NCBI GenBank assembly: GCA_035534495.1
Contig: DATLRW010000052.1
Location: 29,127 to 93,126 of the forward strand
DNA length: 64,000 nucleotides
Source of the DNA: JAKASX01 sp035534495
GTDB taxonomy: Bacteria > Acidobacteriota > Terriglobia > Acidiferrales > UBA7541
Reading direction: 5' to 3'
This document shows positions 33,761-42,835 of the stretch, piece by piece. Under the pieces are notes generated by a model. It was given only the letters and a program-made list of their open reading frames with translations, was not told the DNA's origin and did not search any database. Position numbers and translations under genes: made by a program. Every line of letters starts with the position of its first letter. Positions within the stretch are counted from its first letter, which is position 1.

Positions 33761-35127
33761 CACTGCTGTCCAAATTAGGCAGGATTGAGGCTTAGAGGTC
33801 GCGAAAATTGGGGCATTTTAGAGTCTCCGAGACGACTTCTGGATTGAGGTTGGCAGTTCTGCTGTCCAAGTTGCGGTCACCAAGACAACGCCAGTTGCTC
33901 GGCGGCGGGGGCTGGAACGGCTCATCGGTCCCGATGAACAGGTTACGATAGACGAACAGCTGCTGACGCAACAAGGCCGCGAGGTGGGACAGGCTCCAGC
34001 CGAAGCGGGCGCGGAGCGGCAGGTACTTGAGCAGGAGCAGGGCGATCCAGGCGGTCCATATCTGAATCTGCAGGGCGTTGGGGCTGGTGCCCACGAAGGT
34101 CTTGATGTGCAGGTTTTGTTTGAGCGCCTTGAAGAACAGTTCAATCTGCCAGCGCTGGCGGTAGATAGCGGCGATGGTAGAGGCAGCGAAGCAGCGATGG
34201 TTGGTCAGGAACACCAAGGTGCGCTGCTGCTGCTGCTCCTCATTTCAGACCTCGATGCGGCGCAGGAACAGATCGCGCCCGCCTTTGCGGGCCTGCTTGT
34301 AAAGAAAGATGATCTCGTCACGTTGGACCGAGCCGCGTTCGGGGACCGGAAGACGCTCCACGATCCCGTAATCGGTGTTCTCCTTCATGCGCGTGACGCA
34401 GTAGACGCCGTCGGCGTCGAGGCTGGCGAACCAGGCGTAGTCGTTGTAGCCGCGGTCGAAACCCACGATGGTGCCAGGCTAGAAGCGCAGCGTGCGGGCG
34501 ATGCGGCTTTCAGGCACGCGGCCTTCGGTGATGACCGCGTAGCTGGGCAGCAGGCCCTGGGGATCGAGCAGCAGATGCCGTTTCACAACGCCTTTGGCGC
34601 GGCGGTACTGCGCCCAATCGAAGACCGAGGCGCAGCGTTCGATCAGGGTCGCGGCCAGGCTCAACAGCTTGTTCTGGAAACGGAAGCCATGCGGGCCAGC
34701 CGCTTCGCGGCACCGGGCCAGCAGTTGATAAAACACGCTGCGGTACAGCGGCCAGGGCCGGTGTTCATTCGCGTAGGCCCAGGTGGAGCGTTGGGGGGCG
34801 TCCGGCAGCCCCCCAGGTGCCGCAACTTGCCTTCCGTGGCGGGCCAAGCCGCCGCACATCTCGCGCAGGGACTGCGCTCGTCCCAGATGGCAGAACAGCA
34901 TGGCCACGAACTGGCCCCAACAACTGAAGCCGCGAGCATGGCGTTCGCCTTGTGCTCCCGGACGGCCTGCTCAAACTCAGTGCGGGGAAACAACTGCAAC
35001 ATTTGGCTGAAAATGCTGGATACTCGGGTCATGGCGGTGGTGGACCTCCCTATGGTTCACGTCTTCTCAACGCAAACCGTAGCAGAGTTCTACCGCCGCC
35101 GCTCAAAAGCTAATTTGGACAAGAGTG
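33761..35127 (-). mobile_element. IS4-family insertion sequence, inactive
   Basis: An element of about 1.37 kb bounded by inverted repeats CACTGCTGTCCAAATTAG (33761-33778) and the reverse complement of CACTCTTGTCCAAATTAG (35110-35127), which match at 16 of 18 positions. Flanking GTTCAGGGT and GAACAGGGT could be a degraded 9-bp target duplication. It contains one transposase gene in the minus direction with several disabling changes, so it cannot move on its own. It lies between two pieces of a TonB receptor gene. Confidence 0.82.
33792..35032 (-). pseudogene. IS4-family DDE transposase with a frameshift and two in-frame stops
   Basis: The N-terminus (MTRVSSIFSQMLQLFPRTEF) starts at 35032, but the frame changes near 34920 before FCHLGRAQSLREMCGGL. 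In the second frame come the first catalytic Asp in VKRHLLLDPQGLLPS, an in-frame TAG at 34479-34481, the second Asp in GFDRGYNDYAWFAS, an in-frame TGA at 34245-34247, and then the IS4 signature Y-x2-R-x3-E-x6-K in YRQRWQIELFFKALK with the catalytic Glu. All core motifs survive, so inactivation is fairly recent. Confidence 0.85.
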
Positions 35128-35202
35128 GAACAGGGTAATCAGCCCTGCAGATACTAACGACAGCATCACCGCCATAGTTCTCAACGCATTCCGCTTAACC
35201 AT
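35128..35202 (-). pseudogene. Signal-peptide start of a gene cut by the IS element, probably the same receptor
   Basis: ATG 35202, preceded by AGAGGGGTGG, begins MVKRNALRTMAVMLSLVSAG, a clear signal peptide, and after 25 codons the frame enters the IS end and stops at TAG within the inverted repeat. The orientation is the same as the receptor C-terminus on the other side of the element, so both may be ends of one gene whose middle (about 3 kb in relatives) was lost. The link is inferred. Confidence 0.55.
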
Positions 35203-35256
35203 TCCCACCCCTCTTGGTTCCGTACCGATTGTCCCTACGTTCCGACACTCCATTGC

Positions 35257-36465
35257 CTATTTCTCGTTCGAGCTCTTCGCTGCGTCAGCCGGAACTTCTT
35301 CCGTCCGATATCCAACGAACGTGAACTTTTGCACCCGCTCGCCGTTCCCTGTCTCGGCTACATAGATATTGCCTTTGGAATCGACCGCCATCGTATGGCA
35401 GTGAGTGAACTCGCCGACCTGATGTCCCCCTCTTCCGAAGCTGGCGAGAATCTGCCCGGTGGCATGATCGAGAATGTGAACCTGTTCGTTCCGCCCGTCG
35501 GCAACATACATGTATTTTTGAGCAGGGTCGGGAGAGAAACCGATCCACCACGCGGTGCCCCATTGATCCGGCAATCCTTTGGGACCATTGATCCACGTGT
35601 AAAGAAATATATTCTTCTCGAAGTGCCCTTGCTTGTTGAACACCTCGATGCGGTCGCCCTGCCGGTCGCAGACGTACACCAAACCGTCGTTCCCGATTGT
35701 GACGCAATGCACCACCTGCGCAAAGACGCCGCCAACACCGGCCTTTTCCTCCGCCAGGCTGCCTTGACGGCCCCACTGGCGAAGGAAGTGGCCCTCCTTG
35801 TTGAAAACCGCAACGCGCGTATTCCCATAGCCGTCGGCAACGTAGATATCGCCGTTCGTGGGGTCAATCGCGATGGCGGCGGGCAAGAAAAAGCTGTCAT
35901 GGCTCGAATTCATTGCCCGTCCCATAAAACCATGGCCACCCGCTTGTGCTTCGAGATTGCCCGTGGAGGTGTCCACTACGCCCCGGGTTCCAATCTGGAG
36001 CAGAAGCTTGCCCTTGGGACTGTACTTCTGGATGATGCCATCCTTCATGCCGCCAACATAAAGATTGCCTTGCGCGTCCGTTGTGCAGCCGTGGATCCCA
36101 TTGGGGACGACCTTGGGGTCTCCGAACGAGTTGATTACATTGCCGGCAGAGTCGAATTCGATGATGGGGGGCGCTTGATCGGCGGCAAGTAACTGTTTTT
36201 TCGTCAAATTGCGGCGGTTGACCACGAAAACGTGATTTTGCGAATCTATGCAAACACCGCCCAGTTGACCCGGCTCCCAATGGTCAGGCAAAGGCTTCGG
36301 CCAGTAGGGATCCACATTGAATTCGGGTACCTTTACTTCCCGACTGCTCTGTGCTGCGGCCTGAGGAACAATTATCATTCCAAAGGAAATAAAGAGGCCA
36401 AGTGCCGCCACGGTAAACCGCAGCGCCCAGTTCCGCATATTGCTCTGCAATCTGCAAGCGTGCAT
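35257..36465 (-). CDS. Secreted NHL-repeat beta-propeller protein
   Basis: A 402-residue exported protein with a signal peptide ending at about VPQAAAQ (residues 1-39). It has at least five NHL-type blades: NHVFVVNRRN, GNLYVGGMKDGIIQKYSPKG, GDIYVADGYGNTRVAVFNKE, GLVYVCDRQGDRIEVFNKQG and GNIYVAETGNGERVQKF. Similar proteins are annotated as peptidyl-alpha-hydroxyglycine lyase-like, but the catalytic residues cannot be confirmed here. GGAGGTTA precedes ATG 36465. It follows the truncated receptor start and might once have been co-regulated with it. Function unknown. Confidence 0.82.
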   Translation of the reverse strand: MHACRLQSNMRNWALRFTVAALGLFISFGMIIVPQAAAQSSREVKVPEFNVDPYWPKPLPDHWEPGQLGGVCIDSQNHVFVVNRRNLTKKQLLAADQAPPIIEFDSAGNVINSFGDPKVVPNGIHGCTTDAQGNLYVGGMKDGIIQKYSPKGKLLLQIGTRGVVDTSTGNLEAQAGGHGFMGRAMNSSHDSFFLPAAIAIDPTNGDIYVADGYGNTRVAVFNKEGHFLRQWGRQGSLAEEKAGVGGVFAQVVHCVTIGNDGLVYVCDRQGDRIEVFNKQGHFEKNIFLYTWINGPKGLPDQWGTAWWIGFSPDPAQKYMYVADGRNEQVHILDHATGQILASFGRGGHQVGEFTHCHTMAVDSKGNIYVAETGNGERVQKFTFVGYRTEEVPADAAKSSNEK

Positions 36466-37164
36466 TGTAAATAACCTCCGCTTCCTCGCCTTTTTGGACT
36501 AAACCTTTAGTGAGTAGCCCCTCAAAAGCAGCATCTGTACCCCGTATCTCTACCTGTATGGTGCGCATGTTGTTCCGTACGAACCATAATGTCCAATAAT
36601 ATTGCAATATGCCATCCATTATCTCGTTGAATACGCTTAAGCATCCGGCATGCGGGGCGGACAGGCAGCCGATAATCACGCCAAATGTGGTAATCGGGGC
36701 GCAAAGCCAGGCCCGGATTCGAACGATCCTGCAAAATTTTGCCTGCACCCGGGCCAAACGGCCAAACCCAAGCCAATGGGCCGGGCGATTGGCCGGCAGG
36801 GGCACGAAAGTGGCCCTCGGCCGGGGAGGGTAAGCCGATTCGCGACCGCCTGCCGCAGGGCCGGGTTCCCGGTTCCCCGGGCCTGCCCGCACCAGAAGGG
36901 AGGCGCTTTGAAACGGTAACAAAGGCTAGGTCGTTTCTGCAAGATGGCGTGAGGGTCAAGAGGAATTGCGATCTCCGGTCTCCGAAATTCGTGCGCGGGG
37001 AAAAGTCCTCCGCAGCTCAATCACCCGCGGAGAAGGCCGTGCAATAGGTTCCGGACCACGGCCCACTTTCCACTTTTGGTGGAAGTCTGGACTCGCCCAG
37101 TGGTGTAAGTTATTCTGAATCAGAAGTGGTCCGTTACAGCCTTAAGTAGGCCGAGGAAGGAACT
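36466..37164. other. 700-base region with no supported gene; promoter near its right end
   Basis: Open frames here have no homology I recognise and no good start signals. Just before the lipocalin-like gene, TGGACT (37088-37093) and TATTCT (37111-37116) with a 17-base spacer form a plausible promoter. A short hairpin, TTCCAC/GTGGAA, lies just upstream at about 37068-37084. The rest looks like neutral spacer or eroded coding DNA. Confidence 0.45.
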
Positions 37165-37665
37165 ATGCGCAAATCTACCCTTTTGATGTCGCTTCTGATG
37201 TTGATTGGTTTTTCGACCATTGCCGCGGCCCAATCGAAAAAGAGCATCGTGGGTACGTGGAAACTGGTGGCCGTAAAATCGACGACGTTAAAGGGCGTAG
37301 TGAATCCAAACGCCTTCGGCAAAGGCCCCACCGGGTTCGCTACGTTTACCCGCACAGGAAGGGTGTCAATCATTATGTCCAACGCTGACCGCAAGCTTTT
37401 GTCGGTTCCGGACAGAGTCGCAGCGCCCATGAAAGAAAGGGCAAGGGCTTTTGCGACTTGTATCGCCTATGCCGGGACATATACCGTGAAAGGTGACACG
37501 GTCATATTACATATCCAGGCTGCGACCATGCAAAACTGGGTAAACACGAACAATTATCGTCATTTGCAGTGGGATGGCCCCAATCGCCTGAGCCTGACCA
37601 CACGGATAACCTTAAAGGGCGGCGTTCGCCAGCATATCGAAACGACTTGGGTACGCGTGGGCTAG
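37165..37665 (+). CDS. Secreted lipocalin-like domain protein
   Basis: A 166-residue protein with a signal peptide (MRKSTLLMSLLMLIGFSTIAAA) and the lipocalin-like pattern: the opening strand VGTWKLVAV, the turn TGFATFTRTGRVSIIM and closing strands NRLSLTTRITLKGG and ETTWVRVG. Members of this family are small periplasmic or secreted barrels of unknown ligand. A GAAGGAA site precedes ATG 37165, and a promoter-like pair lies about 50-75 bases upstream. It stands alone, with a long hairpin about 210 bases downstream. Confidence 0.78.
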   Translation: MRKSTLLMSLLMLIGFSTIAAAQSKKSIVGTWKLVAVKSTTLKGVVNPNAFGKGPTGFATFTRTGRVSIIMSNADRKLLSVPDRVAAPMKERARAFATCIAYAGTYTVKGDTVILHIQAATMQNWVNTNNYRHLQWDGPNRLSLTTRITLKGGVRQHIETTWVRVG

Positions 37666-37875
37666 AAGAGAAGTTCGCCGCTGATCAGCAGCCGTGCGCG
37701 CCAAGGGCATGCCTGCCTCCACCCGGTAGATCATGTGTGACCAATCCTGAAGTCCGATGGCGGGCCGGCTAAGGCAGAGGACGCCGCTGGCTTGACCCAC
37801 GCCAGTGCGACAAGAAACCGGGCGCACTCGCAGCATCCCTCCGACCTCGGTTGTATCTTATGGCGGGAAAATGGG

Positions 37876-37914
37876 TTGGTGGAAGGGGACTGCGCTCGCG
37901 TCCCCTTCCACCAA
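37876..37914. terminator. Perfect 15-bp hairpin between convergent genes
   Basis: TTGGTGGAAGGGGAC (37876-37890) pairs completely with GTCCCCTTCCACCAA (37900-37914) around a 9-base loop. It lies between the lipocalin-like gene and the convergent M24 gene, where a bidirectional terminator would be expected, but no T-tract follows on either strand. Confidence 0.55.
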
Positions 37915-37954
37915 TGCAGTTCCGGTCAGTATCGCGTTTCGGGATTTCCGCGAT

Positions 37955-39163
37955 TTAGCGGGTTCTTCCGGTTGTTTTGTCCAGGGGATGCACGGTTTTC
38001 ACGAGCCGCTCGTCGAACGGATACGTCGTATAGATTTCGACGCCGTCAGCCGTGACAATGTGATCGTTCTCGAGTCGGATACCCCCGATGCCCGGCTTGC
38101 CCGCATACGGTTCGAGATTGAAGACCATTCCTTCCTTCAGTACAACGGGGGCGTCTTTCGAAGTGGGACTGAAGTAGGGCGCTTCCCATGGATTCACGCC
38201 CGCGCCGTGGCCGAGGCTGTCGAGCACGTAAGGGTCGGCTGCGGCGAATACTTCCGCGTTTGTCGCTCCCGGCCGTACCTTACTGCCCGCATTGAACAGC
38301 GCGTCATAGCAGAGCTGATGGAGATCGCGCATTTCGGGTGTTGGTTTCACGTTGCCGCATACCCATGTGCGCGTCAAATCGCCCCAATATCCATTGAAAC
38401 CTGCGCCAATGTCGATAATGACGAGGTCGCCGTTCCGTATGATTCGATCCGATGTGAACCGCCGGTACGGAGCCGTATAGGGCCCGGAGCAGATGATATT
38501 GGAACACTGCGTCCATTCGCTGCCCATCGCCGTCATAGTCCCCCAGGCGATACCCAGCAGCTCGCATTCCTTGACCCCGGGGCGCAAGTTTTCGAGCACG
38601 CGGTGAAGGGCGGCCTCCGTGATGGCATTGGCGATCTTCAGGCATAGAATTTCGTCGCGGGTTTTAATTTCCTTCGCCCGCATGAGGACGCTCTGGTAGC
38701 CATCGGCAAACTCGGTTTTCGGAAACGTCTGCCGAATCGCCCCTTCCAGGTTGAGATCCCAGATGTCGACTCCGACGCGTTTTCCCGCCAGCGAGCCGAC
38801 CAGCCCCTCGACCTGATCGGCCCACCGCTTCATTCCCACCGGTTCGCGGAAATTCGCGCGCGGGCGAATCTGGTCGGGCGAAAGCCAGGGCATGCGCAGG
38901 CGGCAATGCTCATAGTCCATGGTCCAGAGAATGGGCTCATGCCCCCTGGCGAGGACAACGACGGCGTTGCCCATAATGAAGGCGGGGCCGAGGTGATGGC
39001 GGTACCCGGTCAGGTAGCGGGCGTCTTCGGTGCGGAAGATAAACAGCGCGTCGAGATCGGAATTCTCGAGCGCCTCCTTGGCGCGTTGCAGTCGCTCACG
39101 CACCATCCGCTGCGGGTCAAAGCGTTCTTCCCAATCGACTGGAATAATTCCGATATCGGACAT
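37955..39163 (-). CDS. M24-family (Xaa-Pro aminopeptidase/creatinase-like) protein
   Basis: A 402-residue cytoplasmic protein with a creatinase-like N-terminal domain and the pita-bread C-terminal domain. Metal-binding positions seen are the Asp pair in VIIDIGAGFNGYWGDLTRTW, the His in DSLGHGAGVNPWEAP and the Glu residues in FNLEPYAGKPG and GGIRLENDHIV. All five usual ligands appear to be present, so peptidase or C-N hydrolase activity is plausible. TTGGAGAAA lies upstream of ATG 39163. It diverges from the 2-hydroxyacid dehydrogenase gene and likely shares its control region. Confidence 0.87.
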   Translation of the reverse strand: MSDIGIIPVDWEERFDPQRMVRERLQRAKEALENSDLDALFIFRTEDARYLTGYRHHLGPAFIMGNAVVVLARGHEPILWTMDYEHCRLRMPWLSPDQIRPRANFREPVGMKRWADQVEGLVGSLAGKRVGVDIWDLNLEGAIRQTFPKTEFADGYQSVLMRAKEIKTRDEILCLKIANAITEAALHRVLENLRPGVKECELLGIAWGTMTAMGSEWTQCSNIICSGPYTAPYRRFTSDRIIRNGDLVIIDIGAGFNGYWGDLTRTWVCGNVKPTPEMRDLHQLCYDALFNAGSKVRPGATNAEVFAAADPYVLDSLGHGAGVNPWEAPYFSPTSKDAPVVLKEGMVFNLEPYAGKPGIGGIRLENDHIVTADGVEIYTTYPFDERLVKTVHPLDKTTGRTR

Positions 39164-39284
39164 TGATTTTCTCCAAGCTGCGTGCAGAAGGTAGATTGCG
39201 AACCGCGAATGAATCTGTACGCTTTCATCAACGCGGGTGTTCGTTTATGCATGCTAGCGGCATTTCGCCTGCCCATGCCAGTAA

Positions 39285-39298
39285 TATCTTGAGATATA
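39285..39298. promoter_or_regulatory. Palindrome ATATCT-TG-AGATAT between divergent genes
   Basis: A 14-bp near-palindrome sits midway between the M24 gene (start 39163) and the dehydrogenase (start 39417) in an AT-rich pocket. It overlaps a possible -35 box (TTGAGA, 39290-39295) reading towards the dehydrogenase. It could bind a GntR- or MarR-like dimer; no regulator gene is adjacent. Confidence 0.4.
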
Positions 39299-39416
39299 TG
39301 CCATAGACAACAATTATGGCTGGATCGTGGGAGCGGGGTTTATCGTACAAGGGCAGGAGTTTTTGCTGCGGTCATTATGCCAGAACTGTAAATCCCCCAT
39401 GGAACGAGAGCCTGAA

Positions 39417-40397
39417 ATGGAAATTGTCATTACGGATCATCGGTTTGCCCATGTCGACGAGGAGCGCAGAGCGGTCGAGGCGGCAGGGGGCAAGTTAGTT
39501 GTGGGCCAGGTAACGGAGGAGGACAAACTAACGGCCTTGTGCAGCAAGGCCGATGGCGTTCTCGTGGTTCGCGCGCCCATCACCAGGCGGGTCATCGACG
39601 CGATGACCCGCTGCCGGATTATCGTCCGATACGGAATCGGGATTGACAACGTGGACATTCCCGCCGCGAGCGCGCGCGGCATCATGGTGGCCAACGTCCC
39701 GGATTACTGCATTGACGAAGTTTCCGACCACGCCCTGACGCTGCTGCTCATGCTGAGCCGCCAGACCATTGCGGCCGCGGCCCTGGCGAGGGAGAAACAG
39801 TGGTCCGTTGCGAAGATGCCGTCGCTGCATCGCTTGCGCGGCCAGGTCTGCGGTCTGTTCGGGGCCGGAAGAATCGGCGCGCTTCTGGCGGCGAAGGTGG
39901 CGCCGCTGGGGATGCAGGTCATCGTTCACGACCCGTACCTCGATGACGAGCGGGCCCGTCAAATGGGCATCGCCAAGGTGTCGTTTGACGAACTGCTTTC
40001 CCGCTCCGATTTCATCTCGATCCATGCGCCGCTCAACGAAAAGACGCACCATATCTTCGGGGAAAAAGCGTTCGCGAAGATGAAGAGCAGGGCGTATATC
40101 GTCAATACGGCCCGGGGAGGGCTCATTGACGAGGCCGCGTTGATCTCCGCGATCGATTCGGGCATTCTGGCCGGCGCGGGACTCGACGTGTTGGAGTCGG
40201 AAACTTCGGTGACCGAGCTTCGCTCCGCTCTCGTGCAGCACCCCAAGATCATCGTCACCGCGCACACGGCATGGGTCAGCGAAGAAGCTCGCGCGACATT
40301 GCAGGCGCGGGCTATCTCCCAGGCGTTGACTGCCCTGGCAGGCAAAGAGCCCTATGGGCTGGTAAACGGCAAGGATCTGGTCCGGAATTCCCGCTAA
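39417..40397 (+). CDS. D-isomer-specific 2-hydroxyacid dehydrogenase
   Basis: A 326-residue NAD(P)-dependent reductase of 2-oxo acids (glyoxylate, hydroxypyruvate, phosphoglycerate-like substrates). The dinucleotide loop is GLFGAGRIGALLA. The catalytic Arg lies in VNTARGGLIDE, the Glu in GLDVLESE, and the His in VTAHTAWVSEEA. The N-terminal substrate domain has VVRAPITRRVIDAM and YGIGIDNVDIPAA. ATG 39417 is chosen as it starts the first strand; ATG 39399 adds six residues. Together with the class V aminotransferase 6 kb away it would suit glyoxylate/hydroxypyruvate metabolism. Confidence 0.88.
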   Translation: MEIVITDHRFAHVDEERRAVEAAGGKLVVGQVTEEDKLTALCSKADGVLVVRAPITRRVIDAMTRCRIIVRYGIGIDNVDIPAASARGIMVANVPDYCIDEVSDHALTLLLMLSRQTIAAAALAREKQWSVAKMPSLHRLRGQVCGLFGAGRIGALLAAKVAPLGMQVIVHDPYLDDERARQMGIAKVSFDELLSRSDFISIHAPLNEKTHHIFGEKAFAKMKSRAYIVNTARGGLIDEAALISAIDSGILAGAGLDVLESETSVTELRSALVQHPKIIVTAHTAWVSEEARATLQARAISQALTALAGKEPYGLVNGKDLVRNSR

Positions 40398-40565
40398 GTA
40401 CCGGCAACGGGAGAGGATTCGACGCGGAACAGGGCCGCTTTCCAGGACCGCCCTAGGTTCTCGTGCCGCTTAGGGAGACCGGGGCCCGGCCGGCTGGCGC
40501 CGCCGGAGATCTGCCGCGGTTCTTTTTCTTCCGCGCCGCCCGGCTCAATTGGGCCGCCGGTCGCC

Positions 40566-41412
40566 GTGATGTAAACTCTTTCATTCGCACGGACCGAAAC
40601 GCCGCGGCTGGTTCGGCGACGCTCTCTCTCGTGCGGCGACGCGAATGCATTCGAGTCCAATTTACCTGTTCCTGGTTTTTTTCGCATCGGTCATCGCCGG
40701 GGTGATGAACTCCGTCGCCGGCGGAGGAAGGCTGGTTGCTTTTCCGGCGCTGCTTTTCGCCGGCGTACCCCCGATCGTAGCCAACGCCACCAGTTCGCTC
40801 GGCGTCTGGCCAAGCCTGGCCGCGAGCAGCTGGGTCTACCGCAAGTACATCGATACGCCACGCCGCACGCTCATCCTGCTGATCGTCATGAGCGTTGTCG
40901 GGAGCCTTTTGGGCGCATGGTTGCTGCTCCACACGCCGGCGCGCTTCTTCGAGCGGTTGATTCCACCGCTGCTGATTTTCGCCGCCATTCTGTTTTCCTT
41001 CAGCGGCCACATCCGCCGCATGGCCGATCGGATGGCGATTCCTGCCGGGTACCTGGCGGCGATGGCTGTCATTGGCCAGTTCGTCATTGCCATTTACGGA
41101 GGCTACTTCGGAGCGGGGATGGGCGTGCTCCTGCTGTCCCTGTATTCCCTCACCTTGAACACCAAAATTCATGCGATGAACGGCCTGCGCACGTTTTGCG
41201 CCATGGCGACCATTACCACCTCGGTCACCGTCTTCATTCTGGGCCATGAGATCGATTGGTTGTTTGCCGCGATTGTGGCCGTCGGCGCGATCCTCGGTTC
41301 CACGGCGGGTGCCATAAGCATGCGGCGCCTCAGTCCGATCCTCGCCAGGCGCATGGTGCTTGTGATTGCCTGGGGAATGACGCTGGTCTACGTCGCCAAG
41401 ATGGTCATCTAG
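40566..41412 (+). repeat. Long direct repeat, copy 2 (TauE gene plus upstream DNA)
   Basis: Second copy of the repeat at 27238-28083, in the same orientation, including the upstream GTGATGTAAACTCT and the pattern GACGCTCTC before the start codon. Confidence 0.8.
40645..41412 (+). CDS. TauE/SafE-family membrane exporter, copy 2
   Basis: A 255-residue paralogue of the exporter at 27316 with the same length, no gaps evident and most residues identical, including VMNSVAGGGRLVAFPALLFAG and YGGYFGAGMGVLLLSL. Differences cluster in the membrane segments, which argues for a functional copy under selection rather than a fresh duplication. It follows the hydroxyacid dehydrogenase by 247 bases in the same direction. 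The substrate is probably a small sulfonate/sulfite or organic anion (family knowledge). Confidence 0.9.
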   Translation: MHSSPIYLFLVFFASVIAGVMNSVAGGGRLVAFPALLFAGVPPIVANATSSLGVWPSLAASSWVYRKYIDTPRRTLILLIVMSVVGSLLGAWLLLHTPARFFERLIPPLLIFAAILFSFSGHIRRMADRMAIPAGYLAAMAVIGQFVIAIYGGYFGAGMGVLLLSLYSLTLNTKIHAMNGLRTFCAMATITTSVTVFILGHEIDWLFAAIVAVGAILGSTAGAISMRRLSPILARRMVLVIAWGMTLVYVAKMVI

Positions 41413-41451
41413 CCGGGTTCTTCCGCCTATTGCCGGAAATTTCTGACCGCG

Positions 41452-42729
41452 CTAAAAGTTCCGGCCCGCGAGGCGAAAGAGCGCAACGGCGGCCAGCAGC
41501 AGCACCATCGGCTCCATGGGAAGCCCGTAGCGCGGCTCGACGAGCGTCAAATAGTAGGCCCAGGGGTAGACGACCGGGAAGCAGGCCAGCGGCAACGCAT
41601 AGGGGCTGCGCCTGCGGAAGAGCGCGAAAATTCCGGCCGCCGCGCCAATCCCGGCCAGAAGATTGAACAGCAGGACGTAGCGGAACCAGAGCGAGCGACG
41701 GGCCAGGAAATTTTTTAAGGGATATGGCGTTCCACCCGCCCAGACGGCCAGAAAGCGCCGGCCGATCAGCTGGGCCTCATGCCGCGGATGAGTCAGCATG
41801 TAACGAAGGGCTTCCCTCATCTTTCGCCGCATGTAGGCGATCTCGCCCATCCGGACGTACTCGGCCTGCTGTGCGGCATTGTTGATGGGGTGCAGGTGGC
41901 CCAGCCAGATCGGCCTGGCCTGCGGATTATTTCCCATCCAGAGCTGCAGTCCGAGCGTCGAGCGCAAGGGCACGAGTGTATGGAATATCCTGTAATTCCG
42001 TATCGTCCAGGGAACGCAGCACAGAATCGCAATGGCCAGGGCCAGCGCCGGTTTGGCAAGGGCCTTCCCGCTGAGCCGGGCAGGTCCCTTTCGCTTCGCC
42101 TGGTAGACCAGCCAGGCGAATAAAAAGGGTAGCGTCGATGCCAGAACCGGACTGGTCATCAGCTCCAAGCCCCAGAGCAGGCCGTAGACGCACCATTTCC
42201 GCAAGCTCCCGTTTTCGGCCAGATCGAAAGTGGCCCACAATATAAGGGCTGCCAGCAGCGTCGCCAGACACTCCTCCCACATGCTTTCGTAGGTGAGCAG
42301 AATGGCATTGGGAAATAGGACCCAGAGCCATGCCGCCGCGGCCCCCAGCGCCGGCCCGCCCACCTTTCGCGCGGCGAAATAGAGCGGAATCGTGGTGAGC
42401 GTGACAAAGACGATATTCAAGAGGGACGCCGCCAGGAACGCGGCAAACGTGTATGCGCCGAACAGCTGGAAGATTCCCGCGAGCAGATAGGGGTAAATCG
42501 GCGTCGTCCACGCCGTCGGTCCCGTATAGACGCGGAACGGCGAGCCGAATCCGTTGCCGCTCAACAGGGAAAATGCGATGTTGCCCGATTCGAACAGGAA
42601 GGGAAGCACGGCCAGGGCATTTTTCGAATGCCAGGAGATGTAGTGCCAAAGCGACAGGAGCCGCACGCCGAGCGCAAAGACGACGATCAACGGCAAAGAC
42701 TGGACGGCGGCGCGCAGGCGTTTCTTCAT
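41452..42729 (-). CDS. GT39-like (PMT/ArnT-type) integral membrane glycosyltransferase
   Basis: A 425-residue protein with about ten transmembrane segments and a periplasmic loop rich in aromatic residues (GPTAWTTPIYPYLLAGIFQLFG). Segments such as CVPWTIRNYRIF and LVEPRYGLPMEPMVLLL are typical of GT39/PMT_2 proteins, which transfer sugars from polyprenyl phosphate to lipids or proteins. The acidic dyad of the first loop is not obvious (EECLATLL only), so activity is uncertain. It is transcribed together with, and 106 bases downstream of, a membrane metallophosphoesterase. Confidence 0.78.
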   Translation of the reverse strand: MKKRLRAAVQSLPLIVVFALGVRLLSLWHYISWHSKNALAVLPFLFESGNIAFSLLSGNGFGSPFRVYTGPTAWTTPIYPYLLAGIFQLFGAYTFAAFLAASLLNIVFVTLTTIPLYFAARKVGGPALGAAAAWLWVLFPNAILLTYESMWEECLATLLAALILWATFDLAENGSLRKWCVYGLLWGLELMTSPVLASTLPFLFAWLVYQAKRKGPARLSGKALAKPALALAIAILCCVPWTIRNYRIFHTLVPLRSTLGLQLWMGNNPQARPIWLGHLHPINNAAQQAEYVRMGEIAYMRRKMREALRYMLTHPRHEAQLIGRRFLAVWAGGTPYPLKNFLARRSLWFRYVLLFNLLAGIGAAAGIFALFRRRSPYALPLACFPVVYPWAYYLTLVEPRYGLPMEPMVLLLAAVALFRLAGRNF

Positions 42730-42835
42730 CGGTTTTCGTCCGGCCTATTTTGACGCGCTGGCTCACCCTTCGGACGCCGGGGATCGATTGCCTCGCGCGC
42801 GCATCCTTCGTCACGCGACGCGGCATTTCCAGGCG

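Noticed and set aside
34245..34247. In-frame TGA in the transposase as a possible selenocysteine codon
   Set aside because: The gene also has an in-frame TAG and a frameshift and transposases do not use selenocysteine; it is simply decayed.
33752..35136. A clean target-site duplication around the IS element
   Set aside because: GTTCAGGGT and GAACAGGGT differ at two of nine positions and the receptor gene is deleted across the site, so the match may be chance.
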